This document shows positions 1 through 12,849 of a stretch of DNA of 64,000 bases, one piece after another (position 1 is the stretch's first letter; every line of letters begins with the position of its first letter). The position numbers were made by a program, and so were the translations under genes. Under the pieces are notes generated by a model. That model searched no databases. It saw only the letters and a program-made list of their open reading frames with translations, and had not been told where the DNA came from. Location: positions 83,467,501 to 83,531,500 of the forward strand of contig NC_091251.1 in NCBI RefSeq assembly GCF_042477335.2, given 5' to 3'. This DNA is from Ovis canadensis (lineage: Eukaryota > Chordata > Mammalia > Artiodactyla > Bovidae).

Positions 1-282
1 TTGTCTAATTGAAAAAATCAAAACCAAAACCTTCACTTGGATCTTCATAATTGGGGTATAGTAAAAAGGGGAAGAGAGAAGGCAATATTGTTATTTTTGA
101 AGTAGATATGAGAGCAGATGAAGATTTCTGTTCGAAAGAAGTACATGTTGATTAGTGGAAGGTAATGACTTGGGAAATTTGGGCTGTGAAAGGCCTGTTC
201 CTTATGAAAGCTTACTTTGTATTAATAGTGTCAAAGAATATGTAGGTTGTCATGGAGCCTGTACTTTATCAAATGTCTTTTC

Positions 283-485
283 TGTGCTGTATGCTTTGCA
301 TACATATATTTTTTGTTTAACCTTCTAAAAAATAGTATGAGGTATTATTGTCTCCCTTTTATAGGGCGGGGGTGGGGGGGAAGATGAGGTTTGAAAAATA
401 AAAGAACTTTCCAAATCATGATATTAGTAATTGTCCAAGGAGGGATGCAAACCCAAATGCATCTGTTTCTAAACTCTTTGTCCTT
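283..485 (-). repeat. MIR SINE remnant
   Basis: The layout is that of MIR in reverse orientation: a degenerate minimum-size 'tattattgtctcccttttat' block, then a 'gatgaggtttg' block and an 'aattgtccaaggagggatgcaaaccc' type block. It is interrupted by a G-run near 365-381. It is old and strongly diverged. Confidence 0.6.
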
Positions 486-2283
486 TCTATTAGCCCGTGA
501 TGTCTTTATATATTTATGTGGTACAGGGACAAAGAGGGAAATGGTACAGGGAAGAAGACTGACATGATTTTATATTTAATTTAGAGTCTGTAGTCAGCAG
601 AAAACCACAGCAATGGGGAGAGTTTTCCTTTTGCAAACTTAGGAGGGTACTTAATGAGGAGAGGAATTGAATTTGGTTTCTCCATCTAGGCTGTTAGCCT
701 TAGTACCATCCCAGTATGTTTCATACTAATAAAGAAATAGAAATTTGATGCATTATTGTGGGGAAAAATTCCAGATTGTCAGGGCTTTGGCTGAAGTCTC
801 AGTGACCACTTAACTGATTTCATCCATCACTTTGTTTCTGCTGCTTTAGTAGATCAGCTTTTTAACCACTGATCAATCCTTAGCCCTGCTATTTATATAT
901 GTAATCTTCAAATAGTTTTTCCAGATAAATCTGATTTACTTTCTTATCTTAAATTAATGTATTGACTTTGCATGGAAACCAGGAGGGAGTCCACTAAAAC
1001 AGTGGAAAGAATAATGTGAATGTAGCAAGTTTTGGTATTATATATACTTTAAGACACATTATTATCATTAACATGAATTATTACAAATGGAATCAAAGTA
1101 GCTATAATTAGTAATATTTGGTGAAATCAAGGTCAACTAGAGATGATTTAGTGTTTCCAGGTAGATTGTTGACTGGATTAATGGCAGCTGTGGTTGTGAC
1201 TATAGTTTGCACCACTCTTTTTCAAATGAAATATTTCATACATAGAAATTATATAGTATATATACTTTACAAAGAGCAATAATAAAACAGTTGCTGAATT
1301 GTTTCCATTCTCATTGCTTCTCTCCCCTCTACTCCTTCAAGTCTTGTATTTTGAATTCTACTTATTAACTTATGAGCTGGAGCAGAGTCAGTGCTATTGA
1401 AACTACCTGTGTGCATTTCTCTTACTCCCACTGTGGTTCCACCTAATATCAGAAATTCATGACGATTATCATTTTAACAATTTGTCCATTCTCCTATCAG
1501 TATTCCCTTGGGCTGTTCCTATTGTTCTTTTGCTGTAAGAAACACTACTGCTACAAGTACTATGAGTAGGCCCCTTGGAGCCCCTAGATGGAGAAATCTC
1601 ATAGGTTTTCTGCCTTTGCTATTATTATCCCCTTAAAATTACAAGAAGGGAGAGGCACGAGTAGCAGGTTCTAACTCTTTTCCAAGTGACTTCTGTGTCT
1701 CTTGCATCTATCTTCTTTGTAAGTCTAAGGGAAGAGATTGTATGGGGTATACTTAGACACACGCAGAAGTGATAGTAAGCCAGATATCTGGGTGCCCTGT
1801 GGCTCATTTGACATAATTTTATGTTGACATGTAAAATTAACTGCCGCAGCTGCTTTTGTCACAGTTATACCCTGTACTCCTCTAGGCCTTTGCCCCAGTC
1901 CTTTCCCTTCTTGTTCTGTCTCGTCGCCTTAAATATTAAGTATTCACTCTTATGGTTTCAGATACCCTGTACATACTGATAACTCCCAAATTATGTTCAT
2001 TCCATAATTTTATTCTTAGTACTTGGCCCATATATCCAGCTACTGCTCTGTATCTCAGCTCATGTATTTCTTATGTATAATCACTTCAGACTCAAGGCCA
2101 AAATTAAACTCACAGTTTTCCCCTTCTCTCTTGTCCCACTGCAATTTGCTTCTCTTCCAGTTTTCCATTATCTCTGTGAGGGCATCTTTCTTTTTCTATG
2201 TGACTAGAGAGCTGGAAATTGACTAGACAGTTGGAAGTCCTTCCCTTTCCATTCTCCCATATTCAGTTGATGTTTAAATATCT

Positions 2284-2543
2284 CTTGAACTAGTGCGTGC
2301 TGCACACTTAGTCACTCAGTTGTGTTTGAATTTTTGTGGACCCCCTCTCCCCCCAATCCCGGACTATAGCCTGCCAGGCTTCTCTGTCCATGGAATTTTC
2401 CAGGCAAGAATATTGGAGCAGGTTGCCATTTCCTCCTCCAAGGCATCTTCCTGACCCAGGGATCGAACCCCAGTCTCCTGTATCTCCTGCACTGGCAGCG
2501 TATTCTTTACCACAGAGCCACCAGGGAAACTCCTTGAACTAGT
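2284..2543 (-). repeat. Bov-tA SINE with target-site duplication
   Basis: A tRNA-Glu-like head (reverse complement of the 'ccaccagggaaactcc' end) and a Bov-A body lie in reverse orientation at 2295-2532. The 11-bp duplication cttgaactagt flanks it at 2284-2294 and 2533-2543, so the insertion boundaries are precise. Confidence 0.9.
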
Positions 2544-3187
2544 ACTTTCCTTTACTTCCACTGCCACCACTCTAATCCAGGCACCGCTTCTCAAGCCTGT
2601 AATAGAGAAGCATTCTCATAAGGAGTGTCTCTGCAGTCAACTTCTGCTTCTCTAATCCACTGTGCTGCCAAACTAGCCTATTTAGATTACTAGCTTCCAA
2701 CAACTTTTCAGTGGCTTCCCATTGCTCTTTGAATAAAATTCACATTTCTTAACATTTCCATAAGGCCTTGTTTTGGATACTTTCTGCCAACATCTCTAGC
2801 CTCATCCTGAGCTGTAGTGACCTTTTCCTTGTATTCTCAATATGTGCTGTGGCTCCTTACTGCTTCACCTAAGTTCTTCCCTCTGCTGGATTATTTCTCT
2901 ACTCCTTTTGCCTTGCTTACTGACTCTTCCTCATCCTTTGGATCTAAGCTTAACTCTAATTTCATTTTCTAAACTTGTTCATGTTGGTTTCCCTTTTTAT
3001 CCACACCCATAGAGCCATGTTTTTCCTTTTCATGATATTTAACATCTTTTTTTTTTTTTCCTACTGAATTACAAGTTTCATGAGAGCATGGAGTCTTTGC
3101 TGTCTGTTTTATTCTCAGAGTTGCTTCAAAACCTGGCAAATAGTAGATACTGAGTAATTTTTTTGTTTGTTTTTTTAAGAATGAATG
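2544..3187 (+). repeat. L2 LINE 3' end remnant
   Basis: The order of blocks fits the L2 3' region: 'cagtggcttcccattgctctttga', 'ataaggcctt', a stretch about physicians-style C/T-rich blocks, 'gaattacaagtttcatgagagcatggagtctttgctgtctg', then a degenerate 'ctggcaaatagtagatactgagtaa' and an 'aatgaatgag' tail. The Bov-tA at 2295-2532 sits at or inside its left edge. The copy is ancient and diverged. Confidence 0.6.
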
Positions 3188-3450
3188 AGCTCCATAGATG
3201 TGAATTTTCCCCTTTTTTACGTGCCCCACACTTGGAGAAAAATTACTCTTTCTTCTTTTATAAAGATGTGATAAAACTTCCAGCACACATCTGTTACTAG
3301 CATGAAAATCATAGTAAACATTAGACAAACTAGAATGGGCTATATCTTTTATGTTTTCAAGTAGTTCTCACGCAAATCAAGGAAATACTGCTTTCACTAT
3401 GTAGCTGTATTAACTTTCAGTAATAGCTACCTTGACTTAAAATAACTAGG

Positions 3451-4158
3451 GTGTTCTTTCAGTTCAGTTCAGTTCCGTTGCTCAGTCGTGTCAACTCTTT
3501 GCGACCCCATGGACTGCAGCACGCCTGACTTCCCTCTCCATCACCAACTTCTGGAGCTTGCTCAAACTCATGTACATTGAGTTGGTGATGCCATCCAACT
3601 ATCTCATCCTCTGTTGTCCCCTTTTCCTCCTGCCTAAATCTTTCCCAGCTTCAGGGTCTTTCCCAATAAGTCAGTTCTTCACATCAGATGGCCAAAGTAT
3701 TGGAGCTTTAGCTTTAGCATCAGTCCTTCCAATATTCAGGACTGATTTCCTTTGGTTTGATCTACTTGCAGTCCAAGGGACTCTCAAGAATCTTCTCCAA
3801 CAACCACAATTCAAAAGCATCAGTTCTTTGGCACTCAGCTTTCTTTATAGTTCAACTCTCACATCCATACATAACTAATAGAAAAACCATAGCTTCAACT
3901 ATATGGACCTTTGTTGGTAAAGTAATGTCTGTGCTTTTTAATATGCTGTCTAGGTTGGTCACAGCTTTTCTTCCAAGAAGCAAGTGTTTTTTAATTTCAT
4001 GGCTGCAGTCACCATCTTCAGTGATTTTGGAGCCCAAGAAAATAAACTCTGTTATGTTTCCATAGTTTCCCCGTCTATTTGACGTGAAGTGTTAGGACTG
4101 GATTCCATGATCTTAGTTTTTTGAATTTTGAATTTTAAGTTTTAAATGTGTGTTCTTT
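3451..4158 (-). repeat. BovB (RTE) LINE 3' fragment with target-site duplication
   Basis: The + strand starts with the reverse complement of the BovB 3' end (agttcagttcagtt) and runs into reverse-transcriptase C-terminal coding sequence read on the - strand, with pieces of the frame containing MYGCES and GSKITEDGDCSHEIK. The 9-bp duplication gtgttcttt occurs at 3451-3459 and 4150-4158, bounding the insertion at 3460-4149. The element is 5'-truncated, and its frame is broken by stops and indels. Confidence 0.88.
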
Positions 4159-4661
4159 GAGAGTAATAAATTGTATAATTTATTTCAGTTATAATTCAGA
4201 AAGACTTACCTGAGCAATCTGTAATTATCTCTTACTTGGGCACCTTGTGGCTTTTAGTTCCCAAATGAGCTTTGTTGTTCATGTGGTCTAAATGTCTGGA
4301 ATAATTGGTCACTTGATTCCCAGTTATATTAGTGTAAATCAGAGATCAGCTTTAATAAGTTTATTCAAGTTACTGTCTAGATAATAAAGTGAAGAATATA
4401 TAATAAAGATAACAAAGTCAATGATGACTATGGAAGTTTGTTATATTTTTGGTTGGAGTTCATGAAGCCACATATTTTTATGACCAATGGCCCTAAGAAT
4501 TATGGACAGTTATTCTGACTTGTAGCACTTTCTTCATTTATCTTAGAATATACACAGTCATCAGTTTCTCTCTGTGGACATTTCCTGTGTTATTCTGACA
4601 TTGTGATTGGATTAGGACATCTGAGCACTAACTTCAGTTTTTAGAGTGTTTCTGCATTTTA

Positions 4662-6560
4662 TTTTATTTTATTTTATTTTTTACTTTATTTTACTTTACA
4701 ATACTGTATTGGTTTTGCCATACATTGACATGAATCCACCACAGGTGTACATGTGTTCCCAAACATGAACCCTCCTCCCACCACCCTCCCCATAACATCT
4801 CTCTGGGTCATCCCCATGCACCAGCCCCAAGCATGCTGTATCCCGCATCGGACATAGACTGGCGATTCGATCCTTACATGATAGTATACATGTTTCAATG
4901 CCATTCTCCCAAATCATCCCACCCTCTCCCTCTCCCTCTGAATCCAAAAGTCCTCTATACACATCTGTGTCTTTTTTGCTGTCTTGCATACAGGGTCATC
5001 ATTGCCATCTTTCTAAATTCCATATATATGTGTTAGTATACTGTATTGGTGATTTTCTTTCTGGCTTACTTCACTCTGTGTAATCGGCTCCAGTTTCATC
5101 CATCTCATCAGAACTGATTCAAATGTATTCTTTTTAATGGCTGAGCAATACTCCATTGTGTCTATGTACCACAGCTTTCTTATCCATTCATCTGCTGATG
5201 GACATCTAGGTTGTTTCCATGTCCTGGCTATTATAAACAGTGCTGCAATGAACGTTGGGGTACATGTGTCTCTTTCAATTCTGGTTTCCTCAGTGTGTAT
5301 GCCCAGCAGTGGGATTGCTGGGTCATAAGGCAGTTCTATTTGCAATTTTTTAAGGAATCTCCACACTGTTCTCCATAGTGGCTGTACTAGTTTGCATTCC
5401 CACCAACAGTGTAGGAGGGTTCCCTTTTCTCCACACCCTCTCCAGCATTTATTTCTTGCAGATTTTTGGATCGCAGCCATTCTGGCTGGTGTGAAGTGGT
5501 ACCTCATTGTGGTTTTGATTTGCATTTCTCTAATAATGAGTGATGTTGAGCATCTTTTCATGTGTTTGTTAGCCATCCGTATGTCTTCTTTGGAGAAATG
5601 TCTATTTAGTTCTTTGGCCCATTTTTTGATTGGGTCGTTTATTTTTCTGGAATTGAGCTGCATAAGTTGCTTGTATATTTTTGAGATTAGTTGTTTGTCA
5701 ATTGCTTCATTTGCTATTATTTTCTCCCATTCAGAAGGCTGTCTTTTCACCTTGCTTATATTTTCCTTTGTTGTGCAGAAGCTTTTAATTTTAATTAGAT
5801 CCCATTTGTTTATTTTTGCTTTTATTTCCAGAATTCTGAGAGGTGGATCATAGAGGATCCTGCTGTGATTTATGTCTGAGAGTGTTTTGCCTATGTTCTC
5901 CTCTAGGAGTTTTATAGTTTCTGGTCTTACGTTTAGATCGTTAATCCATTTTGAGTTTATTTTTGTGTGCGGTGTTAGAAAGTGATCTAGTTTCATTCTT
6001 TTACAAGTGGTTGACCAGTTTTCCCAGCACCACTTGTTAAAGAGATTGTCTTTACTCCATTGTATATTCTTGCCTCCTTTGTCAAAGATAAGGTGTCCAT
6101 ATGTGTGTGGATTTATCTCTGGGCTTTCTATTTTGTTCCATTGATCTATATGTCTGTCTTTGTGCCAGTACCATATTGTCTTGATGACTGTGGCTTTGTA
6201 GTAGAGCCTGAAGTCAGGCAAGTTGATTCCTCCAGTTCCATTCTTCTTTCTCAAGATTGCTTTGGCTATTCGAGGTTTTTTGTGTTTCCATATAAATCTT
6301 GAAATTATTTGTTCTAGTTCTGTGAAAAATGTGGCTGGTAGCTTGATAGGGATTGCATTGAATTTGTAAATTGCTTTGGGTAGTATACTCATTTTCACTA
6401 TATTGATTCTTCCGATCCATGAACATGGTATATTTCTCCATCTATTAGTGTCCTCTTTGATTCTTTCATCAGTGTTTTATAGTTTTCTATATATAGGTCT
6501 TTAGTTTCTTTAGGTAGATATATTCCTAAGTATTTTATTCTTTTCATTGCAATGGTGAAT
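4662..6560 (-). mobile_element. 5'-truncated ruminant L1, ORF2 C-terminus and 3' UTR
   Basis: An open frame at 6398-5013 encodes the last ~460 residues of L1 ORF2p, from [12 protein letters not shown] through the cysteine-rich segment ([18 protein letters not shown]) to a natural stop. Upstream, [18 protein letters not shown] is in another frame because one base is missing near 6468. The endonuclease and most of the reverse transcriptase are absent. The 3' UTR runs 5012-4662 and ends in an A-rich tail with TTTTA-type units on the + strand. The long intact frame suggests a fairly young insertion. It cannot move by itself. Confidence 0.93.
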
Positions 6561-6610
6561 AAAAATATGGAACACTTCATGAATTTGCGTGTCATCCTTG
6601 CGCAGGGGCC

Positions 6611-6655
<45 letters not shown>

Positions 6656-6667
6656 TGAAGCGAGCAC
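6561..6667 (-). pseudogene. U6 snRNA pseudogene, full length, 5' partner of the L1 chimera
   Basis: All 107 nt of U6 are present, from GTGCTCGCTTC to the terminal CATATTTTT. From memory of mammalian U6 there are three differences, and all three are CpG decay (CG to CA twice, CG to TG once), as expected of a methylated non-functional copy. The - strand upstream flank (6683 upward) shows no TATA box or proximal sequence element at the spacing a U6 gene needs. It is therefore a retropseudogene, not a transcribed snRNA locus. Confidence 0.94.
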
Positions 6668-9584
6668 TGTTTCTGCATTTTAGTGATAATTGTCTGAGCA
6701 TATTATTGCTCTGATTGTTTTTAATCAATCAGAGATAGACTTCAGATTGTTAAGGTAAATCTTTTATAGCTTTGTCTGAATTTCTTACAAGAGCTCTGGG
6801 TCTTGACAGCTGAGATCTGTTGGCTGATCTCTTTTAATGGTAGTTAGATTTGAGTTTTGTAGGCTGAGAGGCAGAACTACTTGGAACTGGTCTTTTTAAT
6901 GTATGATGGCTTTAAATGCAGACTTTAAAAAATGGGCCACCTTGTAAAAAGAAAATCTTAGTCTCTAGAGTTTATTCATTCCTTTTCTTAGTTTGAACCA
7001 GTCCAAGTTTATAACTCAGTCGAGTTTAAAAGTTGGACTTTTTTTTTAACTCTCTGTAGGGCCTGGTAATTTGAGGAGGAGGAAACTAATATGAGCTTCA
7101 TATTTTCATTTTAATTTAAATTCTGAGATTCTTTGATTCTCTGGAGCCAAAGCATTTCAAGGGTTTTCATGACGGAGTTACGACTGGAGGAAAAGAGTGC
7201 TGCCTCTTCGTTCTGAGTGACAACCCCTGCCCTCTGCCCCTAGCTGAGAACGCAAAGAACTGTTGCATAGCACTAAAGTGAGCTGAGTCCTAGACTTCAG
7301 CCATATGGTCAGTATAGGGCTTTTTAAAGGAAGGAAAATAGTAAAAGAGTAATTTCAGAGGAGCTCTCTTATGTTAAAGAACTGAGAAAATGAAGTCTTT
7401 CTGAAGCTAAGTGTAAATTATACCACCTTCTCTGGGAGCAAAAGCTGCTAAATGTAACAGAAGAAAATGACAGTGTAGGAAATTGAAGTTTAGGAACAGA
7501 CTTTCAGGGGTGATTTTCTAATGCTTAATCCTTTCTTACTCCCCTCTCAGGATCCATTCCCTCCTTTTCCTCCCCCTTCTCCACAGTCTGTTTGAAAGAG
7601 AGTTTGATGGGTAATAGCAAAGGAAGGCACCTTTAAATGTAGTGTAAATGAAGGCATAAGATGCCCTTTGTATAGAAATTATTGTAGACATGCTTTTGAA
7701 TACATACTTTTTTTAAGCCTTATTTAAGAAAATAATCAAAGGTATGATTTTTAAATCTTTGAATTTAGTCTGCTTTCAGTAAAAATAAGGTATAGGTACC
7801 AAAATAAGCAAACCTTTTTTTCTTTCCTGGTTTCTGCTTATAAGATTTACAGGTATTTAAAATAAACCCATGAAAAACAGAAATACTGTCCTGGGATTGG
7901 CTAAATAGTAAGAGCAATTACCTCCAGGCTCCAAAATCCAACTGAGCTTGACTTTTGGAAATAAATTTGGCTAAGACTTCTTCCTCATTCTGTTGTATAA
8001 AGGTGTACATGAAATGATACTGACCTCTGCCAGAAACCCCAGGAATCCTATTCAGTGATGTACTTGTAATGGTCATGAAAGAATAAAACAACACAGATGT
8101 GAATTACTGTGAAAAAGTAGGCAAAACACTAAATTCTCATTGTGTGGTTTTAATGTTGCAGATCCTTCAAAATTCTTTGGTATACCACAATAATTAAAGG
8201 GTTTAAGAACTTAAGATACTTAGAAAATAATAGCCCACAGTTGAGTAACAAGAGAGGCCCGTTTTATTTTTTTAAATTGAAATTAATGTAGATTGCCATG
8301 GAGAAAATGGTTGAAATATTTAACAATAACTGTTTTGTGCACCTACAGCCCTGAAGAAAAAACAGCAATGTAAGTAAGCAGATCTTTAAAGAATCATGCT
8401 TACAGATATGTTTAATGTCAATGATTTGCTAGAAGAGAAATGCATTGTTTTCAATGCTATGCAAAGAAGTTTTAATGGACTTGATGTTGGCAGTGAGAAT
8501 CTACAACTTAGCATTAATAACTCAAGTTTAAAAATATTTGCTTATTGCTCTAGATTATGACCATGTTCAAGAAATACTATTTTCAAACACTAGTTAATCA
8601 TTTTAAATAAACTTTTAAAAACTCATTTATGACATCAATGAGTATGACTGTTTATTACATTTTACCTATAAAAAGTTGCACTGTTTTATATACTCTTTAT
8701 GGAAACTGCACAGTCATAAATTAAAAGATGCAACTGTTTTGGATATTTTATTGGTGGGCCTGTGTTTTCCTGCCAGCAGTGCAGCTGTTTCCAGTTTCTC
8801 AGGATAACATGTAAAAAGCTGTATGTATACTGCAAGTTTATGCTTGAATTGCCAAGCCAGCGATGGTATGACTCAACTTTCCCAGAAACAAGTTGTACCA
8901 AAATGTGATGAATTAAAACAGCTAGTTGCACAGTGGTTTGTATTGTTATGAAAACCAGTTCTTCATTTATGATAGTTGGCTTTGTAAGGTTGACACATTC
9001 CACTGTGGTACTTGAATTTTGCCTTGGCTAAACAGCCATTGGAGCTAAGAGTGTGCTTTTGCGGGTCTGAGGAAAGGGAAAAGGGTGATACAACATTATC
9101 TGGGATATGGATAAACTTAGCTCGAAACTTGTATCAGGAATGGAAGATTTCACTTCCAAGATACCTGTAGAAATATTATTCACTTATTATTTGTGTGATA
9201 GTTATTTCTTGGTGAAGAGAAATTGATTTTATGTTGTTTCAGGTTAATTTTTACTTTCTGAGGTGATTTAACACTTAGCTTATTTCTCATCCGTCAGAGT
9301 CCTAACAGTGAACATTTTATTTTATCCTGGAAGGTAATAAGCACATACTTTTATGGCATGTATTAGGTTTGGGGAATTCCCATTTAAATCCTATGGGACC
9401 CAAGGTTATATCAAGAGTTTGACAACGACTGTTCAATAACAATGGTCTCCAAGGTGGGATGCATCCCATCAGGACATGTAAGATAGGATATAAGGAGAAA
9501 ATATTAGAACTTTCATTTAAATATTTTAATTTCATCCTTTAAATGTTTTAAATTTCATATATATATTATATTTACTAATATGTG

Positions 9585-10052
9585 TATATATACTATGAAA
9601 AGTGAAAGTGTTAGTAGCTCAGTAGTATCTGACTTTTTGCAATCCCATGGACTGTAGCCCACCAGACTCCTCTGTCCATGGAATTCTCCAAGCAAGAATA
9701 CCAGAGTAGGTAGCCATTCCCTTCTCTAGGGGATCTTCCTGACCCAAGGATTGAACCTGGGTCTCCTGCATTGCAGGCAGATTCTTTACCATCTGAGCCA
9801 TCAGTGGTGGGGAGGGGGGCAGTGAAAGTGTTAGTCATTCAGTCATGTCCGACTCTTTGCAACCTCATGGGACTGTAGCTCACTGTGCTCCTCTGTCCAT
9901 GGGATTTCTCAGGCATGAATACTGGAGTGGGTTTCCATTTCCTTCTCCAGGGAATCTTCCCGACCCAGAGATTCAACCTGGGTCTCCCACTTTGCAAGCA
10001 AATTCTTTACCATCTGAGCCACCAGGGAAGCCCATATATATATATACTATGA
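9585..10052 (-). repeat. Tandem pair of Bov-tA SINEs inside one target-site duplication
   Basis: Two Bov-tA copies in reverse orientation lie head to tail at about 9599-9812 and 9820-10038. Each has the Bov-A body and a tRNA-like head ending in a 'ccatctgagcc' box. Both share a single flanking 14-bp duplication, tatatatactatga, at 9585-9598 and 10039-10052. The joint is a G-rich linker. The surrounding sequence is TA-rich. Confidence 0.85.
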
Positions 10053-10980
10053 TATATATTTAACACTTAGTATACTAATAGTATATATTAATACTTTATG
10101 CATATAATTTTAAACAAGTATACAAATTTTGGAGATGCATGCTCAGATATTTTTACTGCTATAAATATACTATCAAAAAAGTTTGGAGATGGTTGCTCAA
10201 TAAATATTAATTTCCTTTCACCTTTTACTTTCCTCTTTCACCCTTGGTAGAGAAGCAAAGAATTGAGTTAACACCTTGATTTGTGGCAGTGTGAATAAAT
10301 TATAGCCAATTCCAGGAGCTTATGCTGTGTCTTACTTTGACCACTTTTTCTATTTGGTCTTTTATATTGCCATATATTTTTTAATCACACAAGCTTATTA
10401 AACATGGGTACAAATGAAAAACAGACTTGTTATTATGTTAGAAATAATAAGTTGCTCATGCATCAAGACTTTGACATACAGGAAGTCTGAATGAATGAGA
10501 ATAGAAAAGTTTCCAAGTTATTAAAATGTTCTGGTACCTGATTTATTCATTTGCCATACCCGTAATTCTAAAGTGGGTGAAGCTGCTTTACTTCCTGAGG
10601 CCTGAAGAAACAATGTGGTTTCTTAAACTAGGCATTAAAGCAAAGCTGGAAATATTTGTTTTCTGACAGTTGCTGGTAGTCATGCTAACAAGTTTTCCCT
10701 CTTTAGCTAGGATTATCCCATTGTAAGGCCTGTTTGTATACCTTTATAAAGGCAGAAAGTTTTAATTGCTAAATGACATGTGTGTAACAGTCTTTTGAGA
10801 TTTAATCAAGACTCTTCTGTATTTACTAATCGAGACATTCTTTTGAACTCAGGTTGTCTCAGAGATTTCTTAGATGTAGTTTTCTAAAATTTCCTTTCAT
10901 GTAGGAGGAGGAAGACAATATGTTTTTGTAATACTGAAGTAATTTTAAAGTAACTAGTATGTTCTCTCCCCCCTATCACT

Positions 10981-11004
10981 TGTTTGGTTTTTTTTTTTTT
11001 TTCC
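10981..11004 (+). repeat. T-homopolymer tract
   Basis: A run dominated by T lies about 400 bp upstream of the last MNAT1 exon. It is simple sequence and no SINE body is attached. Confidence 0.7.
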
Positions 11005-11354
11005 AGGACATATTTATTGTAAAATATTCAGTATTTATGTAAAATTTTAGTAATACAGTAGTATTATGATGTGCATTCATTTATTAAGTGTATGCCAGGA
11101 AGGATAGCAGCAGTTAGGTACCCAAACAATAGCCAGCAAAATAAATTAGTTCTGAAAATTGGGAATATGAAACATTTTAATAGCAAGTATTATTTTTGAA
11201 GACTCCTTTAGAGCTGTTTTTAGATCTTAATGAAATTCATTTTATAATTTAGAGTTGGTAAGTTTCCTTTTAAAAGATAACAATGCATTTATAAAGTCTG
11301 AACATTTCAGTCCTAGAATTTGACTTTTGAATCAGTTTTACTGTTGCTTTTTAA

Positions 11355-11534
<180 letters not shown>

Positions 11535-11875
11535 CCTTTATTTCTCCCCTATAAGATCTGGACCTTGGAGCCGAACCAGAGAGCTAGCAAAAGTAAGGCA
11601 GACTTGTAAAATTATAGCCATGTACAGCTGCACAACAACAGTCCTACCACTAGCAGCTGCATTAAAGTATTTATAGAGAGAAATTTTCAGAACTAAGTTG
11701 GGTAATATAGTGGATAAATATTTGTGGAAAAGATTTATTTTTTACTTATATTTTTCTGAGCAGGATTGAAGCCGTAAGCCTCATCTGATGGAAGATATGA
11801 ATAATTCACCTATGTGAGTTTGAGGTTGACAGACTTGTAAAATCTTTTTAAAAATAAAGCCAGACTTTATATTAA
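11535..11875 (+). other. MNAT1: MNAT1 3' UTR
   Basis: This is sequence after the MNAT1 stop up to the probable cleavage site. The exact end is inferred from the AATAAA at 11853-11858. An upstream ATTAAA at 11661-11666 could give a shorter form. Confidence 0.6.
11853..11858 (+). terminator. MNAT1: Candidate MNAT1 polyadenylation signal AATAAA
   Basis: A canonical AATAAA lies about 320 bp after the stop codon and is followed within 40 bp by a T/G-rich stretch (ttctgtggtttttc), the usual downstream element. Confidence 0.6.
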
Positions 11876-12849
11876 GTTCTGTGGTTTTTCTCTTATTACA
11901 GTGTTTTACTTGAACACATTTAAAAATGCCATTTTGAATACGACATTTAGTGTTAATATCCAAGAGTATTATTTCTTCTCATAAAATGTTCCATTTTTTT
12001 TTCCCAATGTCTTCTTAATACTAGTCCAGACAAGTGGATATATTTCCTTCTACCAGCAGGTTGTGGCAAGTAAAACCTGACCTGTGATAATGTCACTCTT
12101 TCAATATTAAGGACTAAGTGCCTGTTTTGAGCAGTGGAAAGTGAGACAAACCTTGATCAGTGTGTTATAGTTCCCAGCTGTGAGCCTTACTTAGGATAAA
12201 CCAGAGCAGAGTATTAACCTGCTTTAATGACAAATTCAAAGAAGTAAGTTAATAAAATTTAATACTTAAAAGGCACCTTTCACCTCAATGTGAGCTCATT
12301 TTATGATGAAACCTTGGAGACTGGAATGAATATATTTTAAATGAAATTTCTCTATGAGTAAATTGCAGACCCCCGTATAGTTTCTTTTGAAACTTCAAAG
12401 GCTTTGAGTACACCCTGAATGTTGCTTACAGAGTTTGGATGTGGATAAGATGGATATTTGTAGCATCTCAACCTTGTATGAGTCTGTTACCTAGATGACT
12501 GGGTACGGGATATCGTTTCTCAAAGAAATTAAGGGATTTTCTATCAAATCTCCATTACAACAGATGATAGTTTTATGAGTAGAAAGTTATGTGAAACAAA
12601 ATTTGTGGGTTACATTAGAGTAGAAATTTCATATGTAACAGCACCATCTTATCTGACTAAGTAGGCATTAATTTCAGGAGTGCATGTTCATCTTCACAAC
12701 CCTTCTGTCTTTGATAATCAAGGCATCAAATAGTTAAGTAGGCTAAAATCATACACACAAGCCAGAACTGGAACACAGGTGAGTTTTTCTTTTAAATCCA
12801 ACTCTAGTTCTATCTATACTCTACTAGGTTGCATCCTATTTTTCATATC

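Larger units (their letters stand above)
4647..6682 (-). mobile_element. U6 snRNA-L1 chimeric retroinsertion
   Basis: Read on the - strand, the insertion starts at 6667 with a 107-nt U6 copy (6561-6667). It switches directly to 5'-truncated L1 ORF2 sequence at 6560 and ends in an A-rich L1 tail near 4662. The perfect 15-bp duplication tgtttctgcatttta lies at 4647-4661 and 6668-6682, exactly abutting the U6 5' end. This shows the fusion entered in one retrotransposition event. U6-L1 chimeras of this design are known from human and mouse and are attributed to L1 reverse transcription of a joined or switched template. Confidence 0.95.

Noticed and set aside
5013..6398. 461-residue ORF as a cellular gene
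   Set aside because: It is the C-terminal part of L1 ORF2p inside a 5'-truncated insertion with a clear target-site duplication.
6561..6667. Functional U6 snRNA gene
   Set aside because: There is no TATA box or proximal sequence element upstream, it is fused to L1, and it shows CpG decay.
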